Shown here piece after piece: positions 1-12,945 of a DNA stretch of 64,000 nt. The translations under genes were made by a program, and so were the position numbers. How positions within the stretch are numbered: position 1 is the stretch's first letter; the number at the start of each line of letters is the position of its first letter. Below the pieces are notes generated by a model. It worked only from the letters and a program-made list of their open reading frames with translations, was not told the origin of the DNA and searched no databases. This stretch comes from Xanthomonas sp. DAR 80977 (GTDB lineage: Bacteria > Pseudomonadota > Gammaproteobacteria > Xanthomonadales > Xanthomonadaceae): NCBI RefSeq assembly GCF_041240605.1, contig NZ_CP162487.1, forward strand, positions 1-64,000. The letters run 5' to 3'.

Positions 1-1344
1 ATGGATGCTTGGCCCCGTTGCCTGGAACGTCTGGAAGCTGAATTTCCAGCCGAGGACGTTCACACCTGGTTGAAACCGCTGCAAGCCGAACAGCGCCATG
101 ACAACAGCATGGTCCTGTACGCCCCGAACGCCTTCATCGTCGAACAGGTGCGCGAGCGCTACCTGGCGCGGATCCGCGAGCTGCTGACCTATTTCGCCGG
201 CAGCGGCGAGGTGGCGCTGCAGGTCGGCTCGCGTCCGCGCGCGCCGGAACCGGCGGCCGTGGCCGCCAGCGATGCCGCCGCCGCCGCGCGCACGCCGCCG
301 GCGCCGCTGCTGGAGCCGTTCGCCGGCAACCTCGACTCGCATTACACCTTCGCCAACTTCGTCGAAGGCCGCAGCAACCAGCTCGGCCTGGCCGCGGCCA
401 CGCAGGCGGCGCAGAAGCCCGGCGACCGCGCGCACAACCCGCTGCTGCTGTACGGCAGCACCGGCCTGGGCAAGACCCACCTGATGTTCGCCGCCGGCAA
501 CGCGATGCGCGAGCAGAACCCCAACGCGCGGGTCATGTACCTGCGCTCGGAACAGTTCTTCAGCGCGATGATCCGTGCGCTGCAGGACAAGACCATGGAC
601 CAGTTCAAGCGCCAGTTCCAGCAGGTGGACGCGCTGCTGATCGACGACATCCAGTTCTTCGCCGGCAAGGACCGCACCCAGGAAGAGTTCTTCCACACCT
701 TCAACGCGCTGTTCGACGGCCGCCAGCAGATCATCCTGACCTGCGACCGCTACCCGCGCGAGGTCGAGGGCCTGGAGCCGCGGCTGAAGTCGCGCCTGGC
801 CTGGGGCCTGTCGGTGGCGATCGACCCGCCCGACTTCGAGACCCGCGCGGCGATCGTGCTGGCCAAGGCGCGCGAGCGCGGCGCCGAGATCCCCGACGAC
901 GTGGCGTTCCTGATCGCCAAGAAGATGCGCTCCAACGTGCGCGACCTGGAAGGCGCGCTCAACACGCTGGCCGCCCGCGCCAACTTCACCGGCCGCGCGA
1001 TCACCACCGAGTTCGCCCAGGAAACCCTGCGCGACCTGTTGCGCGCGCAGCAGCAGGCGATCGGCATCCCCAACATCCAGAAGACCGTGGCCGACTACTA
1101 CGGCCTGCAGATCAAGGACCTGCTGTCCAAGCGCCGCACCCGCTCGCTGGCGCGGCCGCGGCAGGTGGCGATGGCGCTGACCAAGGAGCTGACCGAACAC
1201 AGCCTGCCGGAGATCGGCGATGCCTTCGCCGGGCGCGACCACACCACCGTGCTGCACGCCTGCCGCCAGATCAAGCACCTGATGGAGACCGACGGCAAGC
1301 TGCGCGAGGACTGGGACAAGCTGATCCGCAAGCTGAGCGAGTAG
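1..1344 (+). CDS. dnaA: chromosomal replication initiator DnaA
   Basis: DnaA is the AAA+ ATPase that binds DnaA boxes, melts oriC and loads DnaB. The 447-residue frame has the family layout: domain I (about 1-80), an Ala/Pro-rich linker (about 80-110), an AAA+ core with Walker [10 protein letters not shown] at 151-159 and Walker [10 protein letters not shown] at 212-220, and a C-terminal DNA-binding domain with the signature [11 protein letters not shown] from residue 412. The start is base 1, so upstream signals are outside the window. The gene is followed by dnaN, recF and gyrB in the classic origin order. Length and motifs are normal. Confidence 0.98.
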   Translation: MDAWPRCLERLEAEFPAEDVHTWLKPLQAEQRHDNSMVLYAPNAFIVEQVRERYLARIRELLTYFAGSGEVALQVGSRPRAPEPAAVAASDAAAAARTPPAPLLEPFAGNLDSHYTFANFVEGRSNQLGLAAATQAAQKPGDRAHNPLLLYGSTGLGKTHLMFAAGNAMREQNPNARVMYLRSEQFFSAMIRALQDKTMDQFKRQFQQVDALLIDDIQFFAGKDRTQEEFFHTFNALFDGRQQIILTCDRYPREVEGLEPRLKSRLAWGLSVAIDPPDFETRAAIVLAKARERGAEIPDDVAFLIAKKMRSNVRDLEGALNTLAARANFTGRAITTEFAQETLRDLLRAQQQAIGIPNIQKTVADYYGLQIKDLLSKRRTRSLARPRQVAMALTKELTEHSLPEIGDAFAGRDHTTVLHACRQIKHLMETDGKLREDWDKLIRKLSE

Positions 1345-1666
1345 CGGTCCGGCGCAACGTCGAAGGGCACGGATCCGTCCCTTCGCCAGTGCTCCGGTGC
1401 GGCATGCCGGAAGCGACGGATAAATCGGTGCATGACTTCGCGACAAATCCGGTAGAAACTGTGGATAAAGTGCAGCGCGGCGGCGGCGGCAAAACTATCC
1501 ACAGGTTTCCCCACCCTTACAGGGGCAGTAATACCCGGGATTGAGGGGGCGAAAAACCCTTTGAATCCAGATAGTTAGGCTACCTTTGCACCGAAAATCG
1601 CTCTACCATCACCACCAAGCTTTTGATTTATTCCACATCTTTTAAAGCATAGGGGCACGGAACCAC
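1345..1666. promoter_or_regulatory. dnaA-dnaN spacer with DnaA boxes, possible oriC part
   Basis: This 322-base gap holds no gene. A perfect DnaA box (TGTGGATAA, the complement of TTATCCACA) lies at 1460-1468, and a one-mismatch box in the opposite sense (CTATCCACA) at 1495-1503. The last stretch before dnaN (about 1620-1650) is clearly AT-richer than the surroundings. Origins in this group are placed next to dnaA, so this may be part of oriC, or a site for DnaA control of dnaN. The other dnaA flank is outside the window, so I cannot say which flank carries the functional origin. Confidence 0.55.
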
Positions 1667-2767
1667 ATGCGTTTCACACTGCAGCGCGAAGCCTTCCTCA
1701 AGCCATTGGCGCAAGTCGTCAATGTGGTCGAACGCCGCCAGACCTTGCCGGTTCTGGCCAACTTCCTGGTGCAGGTGCACGACGGGCAACTGTCGCTGAC
1801 CGGTACCGACCTGGAAGTGGAAATGGTGTCGCGGATCGCGGTCGACGACGCGCAGGACGGCGAAACCACGATCCCGGCGCGCAAGCTGTTCGAGATCATT
1901 CGGGCGCTGCCCGACGGCAGCAAGATCACCGTGACCCAGACCGGCGACAAGATCACCGTGCAGGCCGGACGCAGCCGCTTCACCCTGGCCACCTTGCCGG
2001 CCAACGACTTCCCGTCGGTCGACGAGGTCGAAGCCACCGAGCGCGTGCTGGTGCCGGAAGCGGCGCTGAAGGAGCTGATCGAGCGCACCGCGTTCGCGAT
2101 GGCGCAGCAGGACGTGCGCTATTACCTCAACGGCCTGCTGTTCGACCTGCGCGACCAGACCCTGCGCTGCGTGGCCACCGACGGCCACCGCCTGGCGCTG
2201 TGCGAGACCGAGCTGGAGAACGCCGGCGGCGCCAAGCGCCAGATCATCGTGCCGCGCAAGGGCGTGACCGAGCTGCAGCGCCTGCTGGAAGGCGGCGATC
2301 GCGAAGTCGAGCTGGAAGTGGGCCGCAGCCACGTGCGGGTCAAGCGCGACGATGTCACCTTCACCTCGAAGCTGATCGACGGCCGTTTCCCCGATTACGA
2401 AGCGGTGATCCCGATCGGCGCCGACCGCGAGGTCAAGCTGGATCGCGAGGCCCTGCGCGCAGCGCTGCAGCGTGCGGCGATCCTGTCCAACGAGAAGTAC
2501 CGCGGCGTACGCGTGGAAGTCTCGCCGGGTCAGCTGAAGATCAGCGCGCACAACCCGGAACAGGAAGAGGCGCAGGAAGAGATCGAGGCCGACACCAAGG
2601 TCAGCGACCTGGCGATCGGCTTCAACGTGAACTACCTGCTCGACGCGCTGTCGGCGTTGCGCGAGGAATTCATCGTGATCCAGCTGCGCGACGCCAACTC
2701 CTCGGCCTTGGTGCGCGAGGCCAGCAGCGCCCGTTCGCGCCACGTGGTGATGCCGCTGCGCCTCTGA
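1667..2767 (+). CDS. dnaN: DNA polymerase III beta sliding clamp
   Basis: The 366-residue product is the beta clamp, the ring dimer that tethers Pol III to DNA and recruits Hda, MutS and other partners. It starts MRFTLQREAFLKPL and ends RHVVMPLRL; the conserved C-terminal MPLRL contributes to the partner-binding cleft. Three clamp repeats of about 120 residues fit the length. The start at 1667 follows an AT-rich leader. A strong hairpin terminator and a parS-like palindrome follow the stop, so dnaN probably ends a transcript before recF. Confidence 0.97.
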   Translation: MRFTLQREAFLKPLAQVVNVVERRQTLPVLANFLVQVHDGQLSLTGTDLEVEMVSRIAVDDAQDGETTIPARKLFEIIRALPDGSKITVTQTGDKITVQAGRSRFTLATLPANDFPSVDEVEATERVLVPEAALKELIERTAFAMAQQDVRYYLNGLLFDLRDQTLRCVATDGHRLALCETELENAGGAKRQIIVPRKGVTELQRLLEGGDREVELEVGRSHVRVKRDDVTFTSKLIDGRFPDYEAVIPIGADREVKLDREALRAALQRAAILSNEKYRGVRVEVSPGQLKISAHNPEQEEAQEEIEADTKVSDLAIGFNVNYLLDALSALREEFIVIQLRDANSSALVREASSARSRHVVMPLRL

Positions 2768-2784
2768 CCGACGCGGGAAAATCG

Positions 2785-2800
2785 TGTTCCACGTGGAACA
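2785..2800. promoter_or_regulatory. parS-like ParB site 1
   Basis: TGTTCCACGTGGAACA is a perfect 16-bp palindrome. It matches the parS consensus used by chromosomal ParABS systems, including the Pseudomonas variants. It lies just after the dnaN stop, within 3 kb of dnaA, where origin-proximal parS sites normally cluster. Confidence 0.85.
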
Positions 2801-2808
2801 CAGCTGAG

Positions 2809-2837
2809 AAACCCGGCCTTGCGCCGGGTTTTTCTTT
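2809..2837 (+). terminator. Rho-independent terminator after dnaN
   Basis: An 8-bp stem (AACCCGGC at 2810-2817, GCCGGGTT at 2823-2830) with a 5-base loop runs straight into TTTCTTTT. This is a textbook intrinsic terminator. It separates dnaN from recF. Confidence 0.85.
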
Positions 2838-2892
2838 TCCACGGCGGCGACCCCGCTCCGCTGGAAGCGTCCAGCTTCGTGTTGCGACCCTT

Positions 2893-2915
2893 GTGGGAGC
2901 GACTTCAGTCGCGAC
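2893..2915 (+). repeat. REP element, single copy
   Basis: A 23-base REP beginning GTGGGAGCGACTTCAG with an internal palindrome (GCGACTTCAGTCGC). The same family recurs about fifteen times in this window, always between genes or at gene edges. The rest of the dnaN-recF gap shows nothing else I can name. Confidence 0.8.
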
Positions 2916-3129
2916 GGGCCTTACCGGCTTCTCTTGAGCCCGCGCCATCGACATCTCGGTTGATGAAGCTTGACCCCTGCCGGCTTCGCTACCGCGGGGG
3001 CTTTCCGCATCCATCGCGCGCGAGTGCCCCCACAGGACGTTCGCAGCCGCTTTGGGTATGCTGCCGCCCTGCCCCCATGAGCCGACCCGCGTGCGCCCGG
3101 TGCGAGCGCCCTCGCCCCCGATTCCCCGC

Positions 3130-6806
<3,677 letters not shown>

Positions 6807-6820
6807 CCGCGGCATCGCCG

Positions 6821-6840
6821 CCCCCGGCCCGCGCCGGGGG
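6821..6840 (+). terminator. GC-rich hairpin after gyrB
   Basis: CCCCCGGC at 6821-6828 pairs with GCCGGGGG at 6833-6840 over a 4-base loop. There is no T tract, so this may be a weak terminator or an mRNA-stabilising hairpin. Confidence 0.4.
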
Positions 6841-6885
6841 CCGGCGCCGTTCCGCTCCCCTAGCCTGCTCTCGCCCAGGATCGCG

Positions 6886-7740
6886 ATGACCTCGCTGCCG
6901 TCGCATACGCCCGTCCCGCCCCCGTCCCTGCCGCCTGCGCCGCCGCCGTCGCGTCCACGCCGGCCGGTGCTCGGTTTCTGCCTCGACCTGCTGCTCGCCG
7001 CGGTGGTGCTGTTGGCGGTCAGCGTGCTGTGCGGCCTGGTCTGGGGCGTGCTGCGCGGCGTCCAGGTGACCATGGAGCTGCGCGCGCAGGGCATCCCCAA
7101 CGAGCAGATCGCCTCCACCGTCGCCGCCCATCTCGGCCAGCCCGGGGCGCTGGCGCAGCTGCTGATCGCCTTGGTCAGCACCCTGTCGGCGGCACTGCTG
7201 CTGTACTTCCTGCGCCGCCCGGCCAGCGCGGCCGAACGCCGCGCCTCCTGGCAGGCCGCGCGCGTGCCGGCGACCTGGGGCTGGGTGCTGCTGGTGGCGG
7301 TGGCGGTGTTCGTGGGCAGCACCGTGCTGTCCAACCTCGGCGCGCAGCTGGGGATCAAGCCGGTGCCGACCAACCTGCCGCTGATGCGCGAGGCGATGGC
7401 GCAGATGCCGCTGTTCCTGATCGCGTTCGCGGTGCTGATCGCGCCGGCCTACGAGGAACTGCTGTTCCGCCGCGTGCTGTTCGGGCGCCTGTGGGATGCC
7501 GGGCGGCCGCGGCTGGGCATGGCGCTCAGCGGCGCCGCGTTCGCGCTGGTGCACGAACTGCCCGGCACCACCGGCAACGGCGTGGCCGAGACCCTGCAGC
7601 TGTGGCTGGTCTACGGCAGCATGGGCGCGGCGTTCGCCTGGCTGTACAAGCGCACCGGCACGCTGTGGGCGCCGATCGCCGCGCATGGGCTGAACAATGC
7701 CGTCGCGGTCGCCGCGCTGTACTGGTTTGGCACAACCTGA
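6886..7740 (+). CDS. CPBP family intramembrane metalloprotease
   Basis: The 284-residue protein belongs to the Rce1/CPBP (CAAX protease and bacteriocin-processing) family of integral membrane proteases. After a Pro-rich N-terminus (about 1-28) there are several membrane segments. The family motifs are in order: EELLFRRVLFG (about 188-198), then ALVHE, then HGLNN near the C-terminus, which supply the Glu, His and Asn/His active-site positions. The substrate cannot be told from sequence. It lies alone between gyrB and the M48 lipoprotein, all on the same strand. Confidence 0.85.
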   Translation: MTSLPSHTPVPPPSLPPAPPPSRPRRPVLGFCLDLLLAAVVLLAVSVLCGLVWGVLRGVQVTMELRAQGIPNEQIASTVAAHLGQPGALAQLLIALVSTLSAALLLYFLRRPASAAERRASWQAARVPATWGWVLLVAVAVFVGSTVLSNLGAQLGIKPVPTNLPLMREAMAQMPLFLIAFAVLIAPAYEELLFRRVLFGRLWDAGRPRLGMALSGAAFALVHELPGTTGNGVAETLQLWLVYGSMGAAFAWLYKRTGTLWAPIAAHGLNNAVAVAALYWFGTT

Positions 7741-7807
7741 AGATTTGTTTGACGAAAAGTTAAGACGCGTGCCACCACACTGCGTTGCGTGTCATGGGGG
7801 GACCCGT

Positions 7808-8614
7808 ATGAAGAGAGGTGTACTGGGGGCATCGATCGCGGTGCTGCTGGCAGCGTGCGCGACGACGACATCGCCGACCGGGCGTACCCAGGTCGTGGGC
7901 GGCGTGTCCCAGCAGGAGCTCGATCAGCTGGGCCTGAAGGCCTTCGCCGAGACCAAGGCCAAGGAGCCGATCGACAAGGATCCCAAGCGCAACGCCTACG
8001 TGCGCTGCGTGGTCGATGCGCTGGTCGCGCAGTTGCCGCCGCAATGGCGCGGCACCGCGTGGGAAACCGCCCTGTTCGACGACAAGGAACCCAACGCGTT
8101 CGCGCTGCCCGGCGGCAAGGTCGGCGTCAACAGCGGCATCTTCAGCGTGGCCAAGAACCAGGACCAGCTGGCGGCGGTGCTCGGCCACGAGATCGGCCAT
8201 GTGATCTCGCGCCACCACGAGGAACGCATCACCCGCCAGATGGGCACCCAGACCGGGCTCAGCGTGCTCGGCGCGCTGGCCGGCGCGCGCTATGGCAGCG
8301 GCGCCGCCGACACGGTCGGCCAGCTCGGCGGCATGACCGCGCAGGCCGCGTTCCTGCTGCCGGGTTCGCGCGTCCAGGAAAGCGAGGCGGACGTGGTCGG
8401 CCAGCGGCTGATGGCGCAGGCCGGCTTCGATCCGGCGCAGGCGGTGGACCTGTGGAAGAACATGATGGCCGCCGGCGGCCAGCGCCCGCCGCAATGGCTG
8501 TCCACCCACCCCGATCCCAGCGCCCGCATCGGCGAGCTGCAGCGCGATGTCGCCGCGCTCGAGCCGGTGTATGCGCAGGCGCGCAGCGCCGGGCGGACGC
8601 CCAAGTGCGGCTGA
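7808..8614 (+). CDS. M48 family metallopeptidase, lipoprotein
   Basis: This is a zinc-dependent M48 peptidase of the BepA/LoiP type, likely in outer-membrane quality control. I start at ATG 7808: the 268-residue product has a lipoprotein signal (MKRGVLGASIAVLLAAC) with lipobox LAAC, so the mature Cys is about residue 17. The zinc motif HEIGH is followed by the third ligand in ESEADVVG. The end carries the WLSTHPDPSARI motif typical of the family. An extended frame begins at 7697 but lacks a signal. Confidence 0.88.
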   Translation: MKRGVLGASIAVLLAACATTTSPTGRTQVVGGVSQQELDQLGLKAFAETKAKEPIDKDPKRNAYVRCVVDALVAQLPPQWRGTAWETALFDDKEPNAFALPGGKVGVNSGIFSVAKNQDQLAAVLGHEIGHVISRHHEERITRQMGTQTGLSVLGALAGARYGSGAADTVGQLGGMTAQAAFLLPGSRVQESEADVVGQRLMAQAGFDPAQAVDLWKNMMAAGGQRPPQWLSTHPDPSARIGELQRDVAALEPVYAQARSAGRTPKCG

Positions 8615-8771
8615 GCGCCTCGGCGCCGCCGCGCATGCGCCTGCCGGCCGGATGGCAATGCGTCCTAAAAACGTTTTCACGGCGTAAAGGTTTCTGTTAG
8701 TTTTGCTGGCTCGGCCCTGGATGGCCGCTCCGTCTTCCGTGCCGCTCCGGGCGGTCCCACCGAGGTGATCC

Positions 8772-9965
8772 ATGAAATTCAGTATCCGCAAGCAAGCGCT
8801 GTTGTCCCTGGTGATCACTGCTGCCCTCGGTGGCGCGGTGGTGACCGACGCCGTCGCGCAGTCCGACCGCTCCGAGCAGCGTTCCTCGCGCAAGTCCAAG
8901 AACGAAAAGGCCGCGGTGATGTTCCCCAACGCCACCCGCCAGGAGCCGACCGGCAAGCCCTCGGCCAAGCTCGGCAGCAAGCTGCAGAAGCTGATCGACA
9001 CCTACAACAAGGGCGAGGACTACGCCGGCGTGCGCACCCAGGCCGACGAGATCCTGGCCAATAGCGCCGCCAACGAGTACGACAAGTCGATCGCCGCGCA
9101 GCTGGCCGCGCAGGCCGCCTACAACCTCGACGACAGCAACGCCGCCAAGCAGTACCTGCAGCAGGCGATCCAGTTCAACGGCCTGGACAACAACGGCCAC
9201 TTCCAGTCGATGCTGATGCTGGCGCAGCTGCAGCTGCAGGACGACCAGACCGCCGAAGGCCTGGCCTCGCTGGACAAGTTCCTGGCCGAATCCAAGTCGA
9301 CCCGTCCGGAAGACCTGATCCTCAAGGGCCAGGCGCTGTACCAGACCGAGCGCTACCAGGAGGCCATCCCGGTGCTGCAGCAGGCCATCGCCGCCTCGCC
9401 GCAGCCCAAGGACAGCTGGAACCAGCTGCTGATGGCGTCCTACGCCGCCGCCGGCCAGACCGGCGAAGCGGTCAAGGCCGCCGAAGCGCTGGCGGCGAAG
9501 ACGCCGAACGACAAGAAGGCCCAGCTCAACCTGGCCAGCATGTACATGCAGGCCGACCAGATGGACAAGGCCGCGGCGGTGATGGAGAAGCTGCGTGCGG
9601 CCGGGCAGCTGACCGACGAGAAGGAGTACAAGCAGCTGTACTCGATCTACGCCAATACCGACAAGAAGGAAAAGGACGTCATCGCGGTCATCAACGAAGG
9701 CATGCAGAAGGGCATCCTCAAGCCCGACTACCAGACCTATCTGGCGCTGGCGCAGTCCTACTACTACACCGACCAGGTGCCGCAGGCGGTCGAGAACTGG
9801 CAGAAGGCCGCGCCGCTGTCCAAGGACGGCGAGACCTATCTGAATCTGGCCAAGGTGCTGCACCAGGAAGGGCGCATCCCGGAAGCCAAGCAGGCCGCGC
9901 AGCAGGCGCTGGCCAAGGGCGTCAAGAAGCCGGAAGACGCCAAGAAGATCATCAATCTGAAGTAA
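8772..9965 (+). CDS. periplasmic tetratricopeptide-repeat protein
   Basis: The 397-residue protein starts MKFSIRKQALLSLVITAALGG, a Sec signal peptide ending near DAVAQ. After a charged linker (about 30-60) the rest is helical TPR-like repeats (for example YNKGEDYAGVRTQADEIL and YQTERYQEAIPVLQQAI). A good ribosome site (GAGGTGAT) precedes the ATG. It stands directly upstream of tonB-exbB-exbD, so a scaffold or accessory role in TonB-linked uptake is a reasonable inference, but no partner is proven by the sequence. Confidence 0.8.
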   Translation: MKFSIRKQALLSLVITAALGGAVVTDAVAQSDRSEQRSSRKSKNEKAAVMFPNATRQEPTGKPSAKLGSKLQKLIDTYNKGEDYAGVRTQADEILANSAANEYDKSIAAQLAAQAAYNLDDSNAAKQYLQQAIQFNGLDNNGHFQSMLMLAQLQLQDDQTAEGLASLDKFLAESKSTRPEDLILKGQALYQTERYQEAIPVLQQAIAASPQPKDSWNQLLMASYAAAGQTGEAVKAAEALAAKTPNDKKAQLNLASMYMQADQMDKAAAVMEKLRAAGQLTDEKEYKQLYSIYANTDKKEKDVIAVINEGMQKGILKPDYQTYLALAQSYYYTDQVPQAVENWQKAAPLSKDGETYLNLAKVLHQEGRIPEAKQAAQQALAKGVKKPEDAKKIINLK

Positions 9966-10115
9966 AGAGCAAAAAAAGCCCCCGAAAACCAGTGCTTAAA
10001 GTAGTGCAGGTCACAGGGATTGGTATAAGCTTGGAGGTTCCTGCGGTGTCAAACCGCGTGAACTGGGATTCAGATTCTTCGCGAATCCCGGCCCCCCTAA
10101 ACGAGTCATTGGCGC

Positions 10116-10790
10116 ATGACGGAACAACTGGTCATCAATCGGCATTACGACAAAGATGAAGCTTCCGGCCTCAGCTGGCCGCGCATCATCGGTATTGCCT
10201 TCGTAATCGCGCTGCATCTGGCAGCGCTGATGTTGCTGCTGATTCCAGCCGTTGCGCCGAAGGCGGCAGCGGAGAAGGAACGCAACATCGTCGTCACCCT
10301 GGTCGACGCCCCGCCGCCGCCCCCTCCGCCGCCGCCGCCGCCGCCGAAGCCGCCGGAAACGCCGCCGCCGCCGGTCAAGAACCTGGCGCCGCCGAAGCCG
10401 ACCCCGTTGCCGCCGCCGCCGGAAGCCCCGGTGATCGACGTGCCGGAGCCGCGCCCGAGCGACATCGCCACGCCGCCGTCGCCGCCGTCGCCGCCTGCCG
10501 CAGCGACCGACATCGGCGCCAGCGTCGACATCTCGTCGAAGAACATGAACCCGCCGAAGTACCCGCCGTCCGCATTCCGGTCGGGCGCGGAAGGCGAGGT
10601 GATCCTGATCATCGATGTCGATGCAAACGGTAACGTGACCAACGTTTCCGTCGAGAAATCCAGCCGCAATCGCGATCTGGACCGCGCCGCCATGGAAGCA
10701 GCGCGCAAGTGGCGGTTCAATTCCGCTGTCGTCAATGGACAGAAGACCGCCGGCCGCGTCCGCGTACCGGTCAACTTCGCGCTGAACTGA
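10116..10790 (+). CDS. tonB: energy transducer TonB
   Basis: TonB spans the periplasm and couples the inner-membrane ExbB-ExbD motor to outer-membrane receptors. The 224 residues show a single N-terminal membrane anchor (about 24-45), a periplasmic Pro-rich rod (about 65-130, including a run of twelve prolines), and a C-terminal TonB domain (about 145-224; YPPSAFRSGAEGEVIL, then RKWRFNSA). exbB follows after 93 bases, so this is the first gene of the tonB-exbB-exbD1-exbD2 operon known in Xanthomonas. Two large TonB-dependent receptors elsewhere in the window are likely clients. Confidence 0.93.
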   Translation: MTEQLVINRHYDKDEASGLSWPRIIGIAFVIALHLAALMLLLIPAVAPKAAAEKERNIVVTLVDAPPPPPPPPPPPPKPPETPPPPVKNLAPPKPTPLPPPPEAPVIDVPEPRPSDIATPPSPPSPPAAATDIGASVDISSKNMNPPKYPPSAFRSGAEGEVILIIDVDANGNVTNVSVEKSSRNRDLDRAAMEAARKWRFNSAVVNGQKTAGRVRVPVNFALN

Positions 10791-10883
10791 TACAAAGGCA
10801 GCAGGCCGGCGCACCCGCCGGTCTGCAGGCCCTGTCTACTCTTTGCACCACCCTCATCACCACACACAACAAAGGTAAGCGTC

Positions 10884-11648
10884 ATGCTGCAGGAAATTTT
10901 CATCGCCGCTGCTGCGGGGGGCAACAACGCATCGAACGCCCTGTCGCAGATGGGCTTCGAGCACCTGATCACCGAGATGACCTCCAAGCCGGGTGACTTC
11001 GCCGTCTCCTGGGTGGTGCTCATCACCCTCATCATCATGTCGGCGTCGTCCTGGTACTGGACCGTCATCAACATCTTCCGCGCCACCCGTCTGAAGGGCC
11101 AGGCCGACCGCGTCACCAGCCTGTTCTGGGACACCCCGAACGCGCAGGACGCCATCCGTGCGATGGAAGAGCAGCCGGCCAGCGAGCCGTTCTCGAAGAT
11201 CGCCCTCGACGCCGCACAGGCCGCTGCGCACCACCAGCGCGCCGAAGCCGGCACCGGTACCGGCCTGGGCGAGACCCTGAGCCGCTCGGAGTTCGTCGAC
11301 CGCGCCCTGCGTCAGGCCGTGACCCGCGAAAGCACCAAGCTGCAGTCGGGCATGACCCTGCTGGCCACCGTCGGTGCGACCGCGCCGTTCGTCGGTCTGC
11401 TGGGTACGGTGTGGGGCATCTACGGCGCGCTGATCAAGATCGGTGCCACCGGCTCCGCCTCGATCGACGCCGTCGCCGGCCCGGTGGGTGAAGCGCTGAT
11501 CATGACCGCGATCGGTCTGTTCGTCGCGATCCCGGCCGTGTTCGCGTTCAACTTCTTCAGCAAGGTCAACAGCTCGACGATCGCCAAGTTCGATACGTTC
11601 GCCCACGACCTGCATGACTTCTTCGCCACTGGTTCGCGCGTTCGCTGA
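10884..11648 (+). CDS. exbB: MotA/TolQ/ExbB proton channel ExbB
   Basis: ExbB forms the pentameric proton channel around ExbD that drives TonB. The 254-residue protein has a first membrane helix near 30-55 (FAVSWVVLITLIIMSASSWYW), a long cytoplasmic region, and two further helices around 155-215 (GLLGTVWGIYGAL, then ALIMTAIGLFVAIPAVFAFNFF), the MotA/TolQ/ExbB signature. A ribosome site (AAAGGT) precedes ATG 10884. It lies between tonB and exbD1. Confidence 0.93.
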   Translation: MLQEIFIAAAAGGNNASNALSQMGFEHLITEMTSKPGDFAVSWVVLITLIIMSASSWYWTVINIFRATRLKGQADRVTSLFWDTPNAQDAIRAMEEQPASEPFSKIALDAAQAAAHHQRAEAGTGTGLGETLSRSEFVDRALRQAVTRESTKLQSGMTLLATVGATAPFVGLLGTVWGIYGALIKIGATGSASIDAVAGPVGEALIMTAIGLFVAIPAVFAFNFFSKVNSSTIAKFDTFAHDLHDFFATGSRVR

Positions 11649-11690
11649 TCCGCGGTCGAGTAGTCCACGCAACGATTAACGGAGCCCGTT

Positions 11691-12116
11691 ATGGCTTTCA
11701 GTAGTGGTAACAGCGGCGGCCCCATGGCCGACATCAACGTCACGCCCCTCGTGGACGTGATGCTGGTGCTGCTGATCATCTTCATCATCACGGCACCGCT
11801 GATGTCCCACAAGGTCAAGGTGGAGCTGCCCCAGGCCAACCTGAAGCAGGATCCGGATAAGGACGAAAAACGCGCCAATCCGATCACGCTGGCGGTCAAG
11901 GAAGACGGGTCGCTGTACTGGAACGACGAGCCGATCTCCAAGGAAGCCCTGGAGTCGCGCTTCTCCACCGCTGCCCAGCAGACCCCGCAGCCGCCGCTCA
12001 ACCTGCGTGGCGACCGCACGACCAAGATGCGTACGATCAACGAGATCACCAAGATCGCGCAGGGTCAGGGCATGCTGGACGTCGGCTTCGTTGCGACCAA
12101 AGAGAAGGGGAACTGA
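11691..12116 (+). CDS. exbD1: biopolymer transporter ExbD (first copy)
   Basis: ExbD is the single-pass subunit whose membrane Asp carries protons. The 141 residues include the diagnostic [20 protein letters not shown]; the Asp in PLVDVM is the protonation site, followed by the membrane helix and a periplasmic ExbD/TolR domain. exbD2 starts 3 bases after the stop, so translation is probably coupled. Confidence 0.92.
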   Translation: MAFSSGNSGGPMADINVTPLVDVMLVLLIIFIITAPLMSHKVKVELPQANLKQDPDKDEKRANPITLAVKEDGSLYWNDEPISKEALESRFSTAAQQTPQPPLNLRGDRTTKMRTINEITKIAQGQGMLDVGFVATKEKGN

Positions 12117-12119
12117 GCC

Positions 12120-12533
12120 ATGGCATTCAGCTCAGGAGGCGGCCGTGGTCCCATGGCCGACATCAACGTCACGCCGCTGGTCGACGTGATGCTGGTGCTG
12201 TTGATCATCTTCATCGTGACCGCGCCGATCATGACCTACCCGATCGACGTGGACCTGCCGCAGCGGGTGATCAACCCGCCGCCGCAGTTGCGTGACCCGC
12301 CGCCGCCGATCGATCTGCGCATCGATGCGTCGAACCAGATCTTCTGGAACAACAGCCCGGTGGCTGTGACGGCGCTCCCGCAGATGATGGAAAACGAAGT
12401 ACAGCGCGATCCGACCAACCAGCCGGAACTGCGCATCGATGCCAATCCGGATTCCGAATACGAAGTGATGGCCAAGGTGCTGGCCGCCGCCAAGAACTCG
12501 GACATGAAAAAGATCGGCTTCGTGCAGCAATAA
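12120..12533 (+). CDS. exbD2: biopolymer transporter ExbD (second copy)
   Basis: The 137-residue second ExbD keeps [15 protein letters not shown] and the same single-helix layout. Its periplasmic part differs from ExbD1 but is very like the third copy (DLPQRV..., then [22 protein letters not shown]). A second ExbD in the tonB operon is known in Xanthomonas campestris, where it matters for plant interaction rather than iron uptake. A strong terminator follows at 12570. Confidence 0.9.
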   Translation: MAFSSGGGRGPMADINVTPLVDVMLVLLIIFIVTAPIMTYPIDVDLPQRVINPPPQLRDPPPPIDLRIDASNQIFWNNSPVAVTALPQMMENEVQRDPTNQPELRIDANPDSEYEVMAKVLAAAKNSDMKKIGFVQQ

Positions 12534-12569
12534 GCCTTACCGCAACACCTCAGTCATGACGCGACTGCA

Positions 12570-12600
12570 AACGCCACCGGCAACGGTGGCGTTTTTTTTG
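12570..12600 (+). terminator. Rho-independent terminator after exbD2
   Basis: AACGCCACCG (12570-12579) and CGGTGGCGTT (12584-12593) form a 10-bp stem with loop GCAA, followed by a run of T. The same loop-stem design recurs after the third exbD at 13393, pointing to a duplication that included the terminator. Confidence 0.9.
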
Positions 12601-12680
12601 GGTCGGCGTTTTGCGAACCGGCAGGATCGACGCCGGCATGCAACCGCCCACGGGTTCGGCAGCGTGCCGCCGGACCCATT

Positions 12681-12703
12681 GTGGGAGCGACTTCAGTCGC
12701 GAC
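12681..12703 (+). repeat. REP element, single copy
   Basis: One REP copy (GTGGGAGCGACTTCAG...) in the 412-base gap between exbD2 and the third exbD. The rest of that gap has a terminator at its start and, just before 12946, an AGGAGG ribosome site; I see no gene in it. Confidence 0.8.
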
Positions 12704-12945
12704 GCTTCGTACCCTCGATGCAATGCCTGTCGCGCCCGACGGCCTTTGCGCCGGAAGCCGCAACTTCCCTCCGCCGCCTGCAAGCAGAAAAAACGCGCAG
12801 GCAGACGCCCGCGCGGCGAGCCGCGACGCCGCCGATCGCGCTCCACCGCTCTCCGGCTTTCCGCGCCCGGCCCCCCTCGCGCGACGCCCTGTCCCGGGTG
12901 TAGGCTGAGGACGCGACGCCGCAACCACAGGACAGGAGGCAGGCC

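Noticed and set aside
1628..2842. 404-residue frame antisense to dnaN
   Set aside because: Shadow of dnaN; His/Gln/Arg-rich without family resemblance.
10024..10090. tonB promoter (TATAAG) and GGGATTC/GAATCCC hairpin
   Set aside because: The -10-like TATAAG has no credible -35, and the hairpin has a long loop and no T tract. No Fur box could be recognised, so no regulatory feature is claimed.
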